DNA from: Planctomycetota bacterium
GTDB lineage: Bacteria; Planctomycetota; Planctomycetia; Pirellulales; Thermoguttaceae
NCBI GenBank assembly: GCA_018897395.1
Contig: JAHIKV010000204.1
Coordinates: 1-27,641, forward strand
Direction of reading: 5' to 3'
DNA length: 27,641 nucleotides
The translations under genes and the position numbers were made by a program. The notes beneath the pieces were generated by a model. It was not told the origin of the DNA and made no database searches. It was given only the letters and a program-made list of their open reading frames with translations. Positions 1 to 7,467 of this stretch are shown in pieces. Each line of letters opens with the position of its first letter. Position 1 is the first letter of the stretch.

Positions 1-42
1 ACCGTCTTGGAATTCCCCTACCGCGTCGCCTTCGGAGAATAG
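1..42 (+). CDS. Possible 3' end of a gene cut by the window edge
   Basis: Reading from base 1 gives 13 codons (TVLEFPYRVAFGE) and then TAG at 40-42. The alternation of hydrophobic and polar residues would suit a beta-strand at the end of a protein, but so short a run can be open by chance. The following 140 bases up to 183 hold no ORF, repeat or hairpin that I can see. The function cannot be judged. Confidence 0.2.
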   Translation, partial: TVLEFPYRVAFGE

Positions 43-183
43 ACGAGTTCGCGCAAATGTAGTGGAAACTTTGGCCAAAAATCGAACGTAAGTCCTTTGC
101 TATCAACGAATCGACTCCCACAACTCCGTAACTTGGGTTAAAACGGTTCGAGTGTTTGCATTTTCTGTTTAGCGGGCGGGCTG

Positions 184-873
184 CTACCGCACCAATTCAA
201 GCGTTGCCCACAGGCTGGGGTCTTCCTGGTATGGCATCGGGCCGCCGACGCTAAAGGTCTGCTCGCCCAACTCGCGATCGATCGCGGAGTATGTAAAACC
301 GAGGCGGGGATGTTCGGCGGGGTCGAAGCCGGCGAGGGCCTCGGCGGGTATCAACACATTCAGTATATATCCGTCGCCGCGCAATTTGCAAAGGGCCTGC
401 AAACTATCGGGCGAAACGGGCCGCGGCTGCTCCTTGGCCCGATTGATCGGCAAGCGAAAACAAGACGCCGGGAAATTCCTTGCGGAACGCGTTGCGGAAC
501 CGGTTCCCGACGCCTTCTTTCCTTTCTTTTCCGGCAGGAAAGCGAAACGGTGGCAGAAGCGGCCGGCGCGGTGAATGTTGTGGACGTCGCGGGTGTCGAT
601 CCATACGTGCAGGCCGTCGCTCTGTTCGGGCAGGGACTGGTCGCACCAGGGCGGCAGACGTTTGCCCTGCACGTTCACGGAGAACACCAGGCCCTCTTCG
701 TTCCATGCCGCCCGCACGTCGGCCCACTCGGCATGCCCCTCCAGTTCCGTCAGACCGGCCAGCCGAAACGTTTCGTCCAAGTCCGCGCCCTGGGCGGTCC
801 ACAACTTCTTGCGGTACATGCACGGCGCCGCGAAGCGGAACAAAAATCGGGTTGGAAGCAGCGCTTTGCTCAT
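184..873 (-). CDS. Hypothetical protein with CBM9-like (DOMON-type) fold
   Basis: The product is about 229 residues. The middle (WNEEGLVFSVNVQGK, then SDGLHVWIDTRDVHNIHRAGRFCHRF) resembles the family 9 carbohydrate-binding-module-like domain common in planctomycetes, in which an aspartate-rich HVWIDTRD strand is characteristic. The C-terminal part (LGFTYSAIDRELGEQTFSVGG...) also fits such a beta-sandwich. No signal peptide or catalytic motif is visible. The frame stays open upstream to a TTG at 972, but that extension translates the repeat element at 888-1163, so I chose the ATG at 871-873. No clear Shine-Dalgarno precedes it. A central stretch rich in K, R and S (EKKGKKASGTGSATRSARNF) looks like a low-complexity insertion in the domain. 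A role in carbohydrate or surface binding is an inference from fold resemblance only. Confidence 0.6.
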   Translation of the reverse strand: MSKALLPTRFLFRFAAPCMYRKKLWTAQGADLDETFRLAGLTELEGHAEWADVRAAWNEEGLVFSVNVQGKRLPPWCDQSLPEQSDGLHVWIDTRDVHNIHRAGRFCHRFAFLPEKKGKKASGTGSATRSARNFPASCFRLPINRAKEQPRPVSPDSLQALCKLRGDGYILNVLIPAEALAGFDPAEHPRLGFTYSAIDRELGEQTFSVGGPMPYQEDPSLWATLELVR

Positions 874-887
874 CGCGTCATCGGTTA

Positions 888-1163
888 GCAGCCCGTTGAA
901 AAAAGTCGGATTTGGGAGTTTGGGCGCCACTGCCGGCTTGTCCAGCAGTGTTTTTCGTAAAGATTCGTCCAACCCGTTGGGTAATATGGGTAGTTTCGCG
1001 GCAACTCGTTTTTGGATTACAAGTTACGACAAACCTCACGTTCACTCTGGTGAACTTGGGTAGAAAAATTGACGGGTTGGACGAATCCTTACTGTTTTTC
1101 CGGGTGTTTTTCTCATGCACTGCTGGACAAGCCGGCAGTGGCACCCTTTTTCAACAGGCTGTT
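888..1163. mobile_element. Miniature inverted-repeat element (MITE-like), no transposase
   Basis: The outer ends are imperfect inverted copies (AGCAGCCCGTTGAAAAAAG at the left, CTTTTTCAACAGGCTGTT at the right). Inside each arm is the hairpin CACTGCYGG-ACAAG-CCRGCAGTG (928-950 inverted, 1118-1140 direct). Next comes a second matching block around GATTCGTCCAACCCGT (962-977) and its reverse complement (1071-1086). The total is about 276 bp and codes for nothing convincing, although several frames stay open across it. No target-site duplication is obvious. The structure suggests a non-autonomous element or a decayed insertion sequence. It abuts the start of the CBM9-like gene and would extend that ORF artificially. 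Confidence 0.65.
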
Positions 1164-1186
1164 ATGCACATGATAGGGCAAAAGTT

Positions 1187-1215
1187 AAGCCGCGACCACT
1201 GGTCGCGGCTTTTTG
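1187..1215 (+). terminator. Strong hairpin with T tract
   Basis: An 11-bp perfect stem (AAGCCGCGACC / GGTCGCGGCTT) with a 3-nt loop is followed by TTTT on the plus strand. It looks like a Rho-independent terminator. No plus-strand gene lies directly upstream, so it may insulate floA from read-through out of the repeat element, or act for transcription from beyond the window. The reverse strand has a weaker T-rich tail. Confidence 0.55.
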
Positions 1216-1306
1216 GGTACCCCCCGGCACGGGGTGCTTTTCGCCGATGGGCATTTCCGCTATGCTATGGACTTGAGTTTCCGATTCACTCGAATGGAGT
1301 GGTATT

Positions 1307-2278
1307 ATGTCTCACGGAATTCCGATTCTTCTGGGCCAGAACGTGCTTCCCTGGCTGGTCGGCGTAGGGGCGCTGGCCGTCTTCGCCATTATTGCCGTGG
1401 CGATCGTGTTCAATTACGGTACAGTCTGGTTCCAGGCGTACATGTCCAACGCCAACATCAGTCTGCTGAGCCTGATCGGCATGAGTTTCCGCCGGGTCAA
1501 CACGCGGATCATCGTGCAGGGCAAGATCATGGCCGTGCAGGCGGGCGTCGGACTGGAAAAACTCACCGGAGTCACCACCCGCCGGCTCGAAGCTCATTTC
1601 CTGGCCGACGGAAACGTGCCGAACGTGATCCGGGCGATCATCGCCGCCCATCGCGCCGACATCGATCTGGACTTCGACCGCGCCGCGGCCATCGACCTGG
1701 CCGGCCGCGACGTGCTCGACGCCGTACAGACCAGCGTCTATCCGAAGGTGATCGACTGCCCCGACCCGAAACGCTCGAAACGCACCACGCTCAGCGCAAT
1801 CGCTAAAAACGGCGTCGAGTTGAAGGTCCGCGCACGGGTTACCGTGCGGACCAACCTCGAGCAGTTGATCGGCGGGGCCACCGAGGAGACGATCATCGCG
1901 CGGGTCGGCGAGGGAATCATCACCGCCATCGGCTCCTCGGACAGCCATCTGCAAGTGATGAAGAACCCCGACCGCATTTCCACGGCCGTGCTGAAACGCG
2001 GACTGGACGCGCAGACCGCCTTCGATATCGTCTCGATCGACATCGCCGACATCGACGTGGGGCAGAACATCGGCGCCCGACTCCAGGCCGACCAGGCCGA
2101 GGCCGACATGCGGGTCGCCCGGGCGAAGGCCGAGGAGCGCCGCGCGTTGGCCACCGCCCGCGAGCAGGAGATGAAGGCCCAAGTCGCCCGCAACCGCGCC
2201 AAGGTCGTTTTGGCCGAGGCCGAAGTGCCGCTGGCCATGGCAAACGCCTTCCGCGAGGGCAACCTGGTCGTGCAATGA
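1307..2278 (+). CDS. floA: Flotillin-like protein FloA (UPF0365 family)
   Basis: The 323 residues match the length and layout of the FloA/YqfA family. An N-terminal membrane hairpin or anchor (about residues 12-45, rich in V, A, I and L) precedes an SPFH/band-7-like region with the family block RRVNTRIIVQGKIMAVQAG. Then comes a C-terminal coiled coil rich in A, E, K and R (about 250-310). FloA proteins organise functional membrane microdomains. The ATG at 1307 has GGAG at 1296-1299, seven bases upstream. In many bacteria floA follows an nfeD-type gene; none is present here, so it appears monocistronic. The stop is followed within five bases by a heptamer repeat element. Confidence 0.93.
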   Translation: MSHGIPILLGQNVLPWLVGVGALAVFAIIAVAIVFNYGTVWFQAYMSNANISLLSLIGMSFRRVNTRIIVQGKIMAVQAGVGLEKLTGVTTRRLEAHFLADGNVPNVIRAIIAAHRADIDLDFDRAAAIDLAGRDVLDAVQTSVYPKVIDCPDPKRSKRTTLSAIAKNGVELKVRARVTVRTNLEQLIGGATEETIIARVGEGIITAIGSSDSHLQVMKNPDRISTAVLKRGLDAQTAFDIVSIDIADIDVGQNIGARLQADQAEADMRVARAKAEERRALATAREQEMKAQVARNRAKVVLAEAEVPLAMANAFREGNLVVQ

Positions 2279-2282
2279 GGAA

Positions 2283-2363
2283 AATGATGAATGATGAATA
2301 ATGAATGATGAATACTCATCATTTGCTCAATTCAACATTCATCATTCAACATTCATCATTTTT
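2283..2363. repeat. Heptamer inverted repeat, family A (AATGATG), copy 1
   Basis: The left arm is a run of 7-nt units AATGATG, AATGATG, AATAATG, AATGATG. The right arm (about 2336-2363) is CATTCAT, CATTCAA, CATTCAT, CATTTTT, which is the reverse complement of the left arm's theme. A short spacer separates them. It fills nearly the whole gap between floA and the next gene. Two further copies occur in this window, at 20658-20753 and 23366-23465. Confidence 0.85.
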
Positions 2364-2383
2364 TCCCCACTATCCACTACCTC

Positions 2384-4531
2384 ATGTCCATCGACGCATA
2401 TTCACTCTGTCCCGGCGGCACCGGAAAGAAAATCAAGTTCTGCTGCAACGATCTGCTTCCTGATTTGCAGAAGATCGACCGAATGATCGAGGGCGAACAG
2501 TACACGGCCTGCCTGCAACACATCGACCGGCTTCTGGAAATGGAGCCGAACCGCGACCGGGTATGCCTGTTGGCGATGAAATGCACGGCGCTGCGGAGCA
2601 CGGATCGGCACGAAGACTTGGCAAACACGGTCGCCGACTTCCAGGCGAAACATCCCGACAATCAGATCGCGCTGGCCGAATCGGCGTTTCTGTCGGTCCA
2701 GGGCGACGTTCGCGCGGCGTTCGCTTTGCTGCTGCGGGCCATGCGCGTCGCCGGCGGCGAAATCGAACTGCAAACCTATCAGGCGATGGGGCTGGCGGCG
2801 GCGTTCTTGCATCACCGGGGCTTTCCGCTCCCCGCCCGCGCGCTCGTGTTGTTGATGTGCGAGATTTCCAGCAAGGACCATCGGGCACAAAAGATGCTGC
2901 GCGCTTTCAGCCAGGCCCAGACCGTCCCCTTATTGTTGTGCGACGATCCACCGGCTTTCCCCGCCCCCGACGACGCGCCATGGAAGACTCGATTCCACGA
3001 GGCGTGGGAGCCGTATAACAGCGGTGATTGGCTCACGGCGGCCGAGCGTTTCGAGGCCCTGGCGGCCGACGTGCCCGATTCGCCGGTCGTGTGGCGCAAC
3101 CTGGCGACATTCCGCGGCTGGCTGGCCGACAACCCCGGCTGCATCGAGGCGCTGCGCCGCCACTCGGCGCTGCGGGCCGGCGAGGAAAACGGACTGGAAG
3201 ACGCCGCGGAGGCCGAAGCTACGGCCATGTTCCTCACCGATGATCCGCTCGGCGACCGGATGGAGATGTTGAAAGCCGTTTGGACGGTCAGGGACGCCGA
3301 GCGGGCGCGGGAGGGGTTCCTCTCGTCGCCGCGGTGGCAGGCGATACCATTCGATCCGGCACAGTTCAGTTCCGACGACGCGCCTCCGCCGAAGGGCGCC
3401 TTCATGCTGCGAGACCGACCCAAGCCCGCGTCGGCCGAGGGCTTGAGCCTGGAAACCGTTCCGCGGCTGCTCGGCCATGCCCTTTTGTTCGGGCGGCAGA
3501 CCGACCGCGAGGCCCGGTTGGAGGTGATGGGCGTGGCGGCCGACGAACTGCCGGCCGTCGCCGCGATGATCGCCGATACGGCCGGCGACGCCGTCGAGCC
3601 GGAACCGAAACGAGAAACGATCGGCAATGTGTCGGCCAGTAAAAGGCTGCTGCGCGCCCCTTGGGATCCGCCCAACGACGCCACGTCCGACCAACTCGAC
3701 GCAATGATGGTCCAGTACGTCCGCGAGGCCGTTCTCGACAGGTGGCCGGACCTGAAGCTGGGCGTGCTCGACGGCCGCTCGCCGCGCCAGGCGGCCGACG
3801 ATCCGGCCTGCCGCGCGCGGCTCCTGGGCGCAATCATGGCCTTCGAAGATTGGGCGGAGCAAATGCCCGGCGAAATCGACTTCAACGATCTTCGCGCGCG
3901 GCTTGGCCTGCCGACGCTCGAACCGATCGATCCGCAAGAGCTGCCGGTGGAGAAAATATCGGCGGTGCGGCTCGCGCGAATAATGGTCGAGCAGCTCTCC
4001 GACGACGACCTGCTGGAAGTATTTCATCGCGCCCAGGAGTTTGCCGTTTTGCCGGCGTTGCGGAAGTTCGCCCGGGCGATAATCGATCGGCCCAGCCTTG
4101 CCGAATCGAAAGACAGGGAAGATGCTTTCGTCACGATGGCCCAGACGGAAGAGGACCTCGAACGCGCGATCGAGTACGTCGATCGAGGGCGGCGTATCGC
4201 CGAGGCGGCGGGCAAGTCGTGTGCCACGTGGGACTTGATGGAGCTTTCGTTCAACTTCGCCCGACGCAACGGCCGGGAAGCCGCCAGGCTGATCGAACAC
4301 ATCCAGCGCAAACATGGTGAAGAGCCGGGCGTGGGCGAAGCGCTTACCCAAATTATGATCGACGTCGGCTTGTTGCGACCCGACGGCACTCCGGCGATAG
4401 GTCCCGACGCGATGGAGCCGGCGATGGCCGCGGCCCGTGCGTCGCCGGAGTCCGAACCGGCCGAGCTTTGGACCCCCGACGCCGACCAGCCCGGCGGCGG
4501 CGGAAAACTCTGGACGCCGGGGCAGGAATAG
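2384..4531 (+). CDS. SEC-C motif / TPR-like helical repeat protein
   Basis: This 715-residue protein begins with a SEC-C-like zinc motif (CPGGTGKKIKFCC, residues 9-22). It continues with alpha-helical TPR-like repeats (for example residues 30-200 and 205-270) and a longer helical C-terminal half. The canonical SEC-C is CxCx8CC. Here the second cysteine is glycine, so only three of four ligands remain. The C-terminus carries two copies of LWTP (about residues 695-698 and 709-712) separated by an acidic, Gly-rich linker. The SEC-C motif is known from SecA as a zinc and SecB-binding element, but here the function is unknown. No Shine-Dalgarno is visible before the ATG, because repeat DNA ends about 20 bases upstream. 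A 569-residue antisense frame is a codon-bias shadow. Confidence 0.8.
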   Translation: MSIDAYSLCPGGTGKKIKFCCNDLLPDLQKIDRMIEGEQYTACLQHIDRLLEMEPNRDRVCLLAMKCTALRSTDRHEDLANTVADFQAKHPDNQIALAESAFLSVQGDVRAAFALLLRAMRVAGGEIELQTYQAMGLAAAFLHHRGFPLPARALVLLMCEISSKDHRAQKMLRAFSQAQTVPLLLCDDPPAFPAPDDAPWKTRFHEAWEPYNSGDWLTAAERFEALAADVPDSPVVWRNLATFRGWLADNPGCIEALRRHSALRAGEENGLEDAAEAEATAMFLTDDPLGDRMEMLKAVWTVRDAERAREGFLSSPRWQAIPFDPAQFSSDDAPPPKGAFMLRDRPKPASAEGLSLETVPRLLGHALLFGRQTDREARLEVMGVAADELPAVAAMIADTAGDAVEPEPKRETIGNVSASKRLLRAPWDPPNDATSDQLDAMMVQYVREAVLDRWPDLKLGVLDGRSPRQAADDPACRARLLGAIMAFEDWAEQMPGEIDFNDLRARLGLPTLEPIDPQELPVEKISAVRLARIMVEQLSDDDLLEVFHRAQEFAVLPALRKFARAIIDRPSLAESKDREDAFVTMAQTEEDLERAIEYVDRGRRIAEAAGKSCATWDLMELSFNFARRNGREAARLIEHIQRKHGEEPGVGEALTQIMIDVGLLRPDGTPAIGPDAMEPAMAAARASPESEPAELWTPDADQPGGGGKLWTPGQE

Positions 4532-4600
4532 CCGCCGGCTAGTGAAGCAGGCCAAATCAAGGGCTCCCGACTCATATTCGATTCGATCAATCGGCCACAA

Positions 4601-4629
4601 TTGCGACCACCGGTTGCCGAAACTATAAT
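4601..4629 (+). promoter_or_regulatory. Candidate sigma70-type promoter of the three-gene cassette
   Basis: TTGCGA at 4601-4606 and a perfect TATAAT at 4624-4629 are separated by 17 bases. This is the best promoter match in the window and lies upstream of the 4711-6336 gene cluster. A second TATAAT at 4682-4687 has no good -35. Confidence 0.55.
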
Positions 4630-4651
4630 ATAGGGACATGAAATAGAGTGT

Positions 4652-4672
4652 GGTGGCCTGGATATGGCCACC
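4652..4672 (+). other. Leader hairpin in the 5' UTR of the cassette
   Basis: GGTGGCC and GGCCACC form a 7-bp perfect stem with a 7-nt loop, between the predicted promoter and the start codon at 4711. There is no T run after it, so it is not an ordinary terminator. It could be a leader structure or an operator. The role is a guess. Confidence 0.35.
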
Positions 4673-4710
4673 TTCTGGCGGTATAATTCATAACCTTGGA
4701 TACCCCCGAA

Positions 4711-5433
4711 ATGGTGAACTGGCGGCAGTTTACGCTCGATTCCGTGCAGGCGGCGATGTTCACGCCCGACCATTCGACCTTCGTCGGCGGCCGGGTCGTG
4801 GCTACTATCATACGGCAATTCGGGGAGCAATTCGATGGGGAAATGCAGGTTCTCCCCTCTGCGGCGAATTTACCTCCTGAAATCCCTCGGGTTGTGCTGC
4901 AGAACAGTGATAAGTCTAAAAGGATAGAAGCTGGCCCGGGACGGTTCAACTTCATCTGGAATCGAAATGGACCTGATGTCCAAGTTACGTTGGATCAAGT
5001 ACTCTCTCAGTGTATCGATGTGTTGGAATATTATGCGAGCGAGACTCGCACACACGTTGGGCGACTCGGTCTGGTCCTGGGGCGCTCCTGTGCAATCGAC
5101 AACCCGGCACAGACTTTGATACGTCGATTTTGCACTCCGGAAAGTCAGCGTGAACCCTTTAACCGATCGGCAACCTTCGAGATTCATAACCATAAGGAAT
5201 ACTTACCTGCTTACGAAGGCGTAGAATACAAGATCAACAGTTGGGTGCGGTGTCAATGTGGCGTCATAGAGTCGGATAACCGCTCCGCTATCTTGGTGAT
5301 ACAAGACTTGAACACATTGGCTGCTGACGTGGAGCAGCATCGGTTTGATGTCGAAAAGATTAGATGTTTCTTTTCGATGGCGTCTAATGAGGCCGAAACA
5401 ATTATTAAGAAGTACTTTCCAGAGCGAGAATAA
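4711..5433 (+). CDS. Conserved hypothetical protein, TIGR04255-like; cassette gene 1
   Basis: The product is about 240 residues, soluble, with no signal peptide or transmembrane segment. Its composition (VLPSAANLPPEIPRVVLQ near the N-terminus, EPFNRSATFEIHNHKEYLP in the middle, and a C-terminal VIQDLNTL...FDVEKIRCFFSMASNEA helix) resembles the sporadically distributed TIGR04255-type families of unknown function. This is a resemblance, not a confirmed match. A TTG at 4696 is an alternative start; I prefer the ATG at 4711. Neither has a good ribosome-binding site. Gene 2 starts two bases after the stop, so the two are translationally linked. The base composition is visibly more AT-rich than the neighbours, which suggests horizontal acquisition. 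Confidence 0.7.
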   Translation: MVNWRQFTLDSVQAAMFTPDHSTFVGGRVVATIIRQFGEQFDGEMQVLPSAANLPPEIPRVVLQNSDKSKRIEAGPGRFNFIWNRNGPDVQVTLDQVLSQCIDVLEYYASETRTHVGRLGLVLGRSCAIDNPAQTLIRRFCTPESQREPFNRSATFEIHNHKEYLPAYEGVEYKINSWVRCQCGVIESDNRSAILVIQDLNTLAADVEQHRFDVEKIRCFFSMASNEAETIIKKYFPERE

Positions 5434-5435
5434 AC

Positions 5436-5948
5436 ATGCCGCCAGTAATTGATGAACGCTCGGTGTACCAACCAAACAAGGCAGAGCTTCAATTGGAATG
5501 GGCATGTGCGGTGAAGACCCAAAATAAAGACTCTCTCTCAACCCCCGAGCCGATTTCCCCCGGGCGAATGCAGATCGCGGACGCCGGAATCCTCTATCTT
5601 TCGCCCATCTTACGGCAACTTTATGAGCTGCGGAATGGGCCGGAGTCCGACGACTACGGTCGCCTACAACCGACGAAACACGCCTTCGACAAAGTGATTG
5701 ATCTCTTGATCGATGCCGCTATCGACGCCGCCCCCCGCAAGATTCCACGGGGTTGCGTTTCAACGGATTCCGAGGGCGGCGTGCGAATCGAATGGGTCAG
5801 AGATACATCAAGCGTACATCTGGTCGTTCCAGCGACAAACAGTAGTGTATCTTATGTATATCACGAGGTTGGCAACAACTACGCAACGGAAGACGCAACG
5901 GCGGAGGGTCTCTCTCATTGGCTGAAATTGATCGCTGAGGAACCGTGA
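5436..5948 (+). CDS. Conserved hypothetical protein; cassette gene 2
   Basis: The product is 170 residues, soluble, with no membrane segment. The N-terminal third is polar and low in secondary structure. Residues 45-100 look helical (ILYLSPILRQLYELRNG, then AFDKVIDLLIDAAIDAAP). The C-terminal part has a beta-rich signature (GGVRIEWVRDTSSVHLVVPA, then SYVYHEVGNNYATEDATAEGLSHWL) that I recognise as recurring in hypothetical proteins of planctomycetes and cyanobacteria, without a known function. It starts two bases after gene 1 and is followed 22 bases later by gene 3, consistent with one transcript. It could be the partner of gene 1 in a binary complex; that is inference. Confidence 0.65.
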   Translation: MPPVIDERSVYQPNKAELQLEWACAVKTQNKDSLSTPEPISPGRMQIADAGILYLSPILRQLYELRNGPESDDYGRLQPTKHAFDKVIDLLIDAAIDAAPRKIPRGCVSTDSEGGVRIEWVRDTSSVHLVVPATNSSVSYVYHEVGNNYATEDATAEGLSHWLKLIAEEP

Positions 5949-5970
5949 ATCTCGTCCGACATGGCACAAG

Positions 5971-6336
5971 ATGAATCCACTACCTTGTTCGGCGATCGTG
6001 TTTCGGGCCATACGCAAGAATTGGACCGACAGTCGGTCGGATTGCGTCATGCCGGCCGCGTTCATGCTTCGCCCGCAAGAACAAGGACTTTCCGTTGACA
6101 TTGACTCTCCACGTTCGTGCCATACTGCCCTAATAAAGTGCTTCTATGTTGTTTCGCTTCATGTCGGTCGAGTGCGCGACCTGGGGTTGGATGTCGTAGT
6201 GGACGAACCACCGCACGCAGATATCACCGGCCTGCCTCGCGAGGCGGAAAACAGGACCGAATCGGAACATCTCGCAAGCCAATTGGCGAAGCAGTCGCGC
6301 ATCGTGTCTACCGACCGATACCTGGACTCGGCGTAG
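5971..6336 (+). CDS. Conserved hypothetical protein; cassette gene 3
   Basis: The product is 121 residues. Its sequence (IVFRAIRKNWTD near the N-terminus, AFMLRPQEQGLSVDI, then VVSLHVGRVRDLGLDVVVDEP and PHADITGLP) has the look of a compact, well conserved family: many G, H, R and D residues in short blocks. The clusters RAIR.NW, FM.RP..EGLS and SLHVGR.R.LGLDV recur in small proteins of unknown function in many phyla. No catalytic class can be assigned. A nearby ATG at 5961 is out of frame. The gene ends the AT-richer island. Its consistent position after genes 1 and 2 suggests a three-component unit. Confidence 0.65.
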   Translation: MNPLPCSAIVFRAIRKNWTDSRSDCVMPAAFMLRPQEQGLSVDIDSPRSCHTALIKCFYVVSLHVGRVRDLGLDVVVDEPPHADITGLPREAENRTESEHLASQLAKQSRIVSTDRYLDSA

Positions 6337-6433
6337 CTCGAGTTTAGTTAAGCGACGAAGGGCAGATCAGCATTAGATTCAGGCTTTCATTATTATGTCG
6401 CTGCTGCTTCGCGTGAGAATAGAATTCCTTCAA

Positions 6434-6452
6434 GTCACGATGGCCTCGTGAC
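6434..6452. other. Small hairpin in the 6337-6500 gap
   Basis: GTCACGA and TCGTGAC form a 7-bp perfect stem with a 5-nt loop, between the convergent cassette gene 3 and the dehydrogenase gene. It has no proper T run on either side, so terminator function is doubtful. The rest of this 164-base gap shows no gene or repeat. Confidence 0.3.
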
Positions 6453-6500
6453 CTCAAGACGCCAAAATAATTATTATAGTCTGCCCCTGATTCCTGCTAT

Positions 6501-7310
6501 TTACTCCCCACTCTTCTTTCTCACGATCCAGTCGCCGAGCGTCGGCCAGAGGGCGGAGATGGCGAACAGGATTCGCGCGCGGGAGGGAAAGACCAGTTCC
6601 GGCTTTCGGCCTTGGCACGCACGGAGGATGCCCGCGGCGAGTTTTTCCGGTGCAATGGTTTGCAGGCGGACTCCGGCGCCCGGCATCCGGGCCTGCTTGG
6701 GGACGCCTTTGACGCCCTCTAACGGATAGAGCCGCGGCGACTCGCGCCGGATCGGCCCCGGACAGACCAGCAGCACGTGCAGACCCCGCGGGCCAAGCTC
6801 CAGCCGAAGTTGCTGCGAGTAGGCCGCCACGGCGAACTTGGTGGCCGGATAGGCCCCCACCCATCGGGCAGCGGATTTCGACGCCAGCGAGCCGATATTG
6901 ACCACGTGGCCGCGATGTTCGAGCAGGTGCGGGACCGCCGCTCGGGTGCAGCGCACCAACGCGATCAGGTTCAACTCCATCAAGTCGCGGAATTGCTCGG
7001 CCGTGGTGTCGAGTACTCCGCCGCGCATCGAGCGGCCGGCGTTGTTCACCAGCACGTCGAGCCGGCCGAAGCGTTCCAGCGTCCGGCAAAAAAGCCGGTC
7101 AACGTCTTCCTGCCGGGTGATGTCGGCCGGGATACCCAGCACCTGACGGCCGTTGGCCTGCATTTCGGCGGCGGCTTGCTCGACCTGCGGTTGTTCCAGG
7201 CCGACCAGCGCGACCTTCGCCCCCGCGGCGGCGAACGCCTCGGCAATCACCCGCCCCAGGCCGCTCGAGCCGCCGGTGACCAGCACCACTTTTTCCTGCC
7301 AAAAACCCAT
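6501..7310 (-). CDS. Short-chain dehydrogenase/reductase (SDR)
   Basis: This is a 269-residue classical SDR. From the chosen start the Rossmann motif TGGSSGLG is at residues 12-19, NNAG at 89-92, the catalytic serine at about 141 (NIGSLASKS), and YPATK (YxxxK) at 154-158. PGPI follows at the end of the sixth strand. It will be an NAD(P)-dependent oxidoreductase; the substrate is unknown. The frame is open upstream to 7415, but that extension runs through the inverted repeat at 7367-7447, and MGFWQEKVVLVTGG at 7310 is a typical SDR start. No clear ribosome-binding site is present. The C-terminus (ILFAISALWPTLGDWIVRKK) is hydrophobic and could associate with the membrane, as in some DltE/YqjQ-type SDRs. 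Confidence 0.9.
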   Translation of the reverse strand: MGFWQEKVVLVTGGSSGLGRVIAEAFAAAGAKVALVGLEQPQVEQAAAEMQANGRQVLGIPADITRQEDVDRLFCRTLERFGRLDVLVNNAGRSMRGGVLDTTAEQFRDLMELNLIALVRCTRAAVPHLLEHRGHVVNIGSLASKSAARWVGAYPATKFAVAAYSQQLRLELGPRGLHVLLVCPGPIRRESPRLYPLEGVKGVPKQARMPGAGVRLQTIAPEKLAAGILRACQGRKPELVFPSRARILFAISALWPTLGDWIVRKKSGE

Positions 7311-7366
7311 GTCAACAAGATAGCCGGGCATGGAACGCAAGGCTAGGGGGCAAGGGGGACGAAAGT

Positions 7367-7447
7367 CGTTTAGCCGGCTGACTTGTCCGCCGCGCGAAAG
7401 GAAGCACACAACCACCCCTCACGGCGGACAAGTCCGCCGGCTAAACG
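7367..7447. repeat. Inverted repeat, CGTTTAGCCGGC family
   Basis: Two 26-bp arms (7367-7392 and 7422-7447) are reverse complements with one mismatch, separated by 29 bases. Each arm runs CGTTTAGCCGGC then a GGACTTGTCC-type core. The right arm itself can fold (CGGCGGAC / GTCCGCCG). A shorter relative that begins CGTTTAGCC and carries a CCCGGCG/CGCCGGG hairpin lies at 26269-26299. It occupies the gap between the SDR and the oxidoreductase downstream on the same strand's upstream side. Confidence 0.75.
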
Positions 7448-7467
7448 ATCGGGCGTGAACGCCGAAC

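Noticed and set aside
878..1144. An 88-residue minus-strand ORF in the miniature element
   Set aside because: It merely translates the terminal inverted repeats; both arms give related peptides and there is no ribosome-binding site.
2930..4639. A 569-residue minus-strand frame opposite the SEC-C/TPR gene
   Set aside because: It is the GC-codon-bias shadow of a real plus-strand gene: it is rich in R, G, H and V with no recognisable domain, and has no ribosome-binding site.
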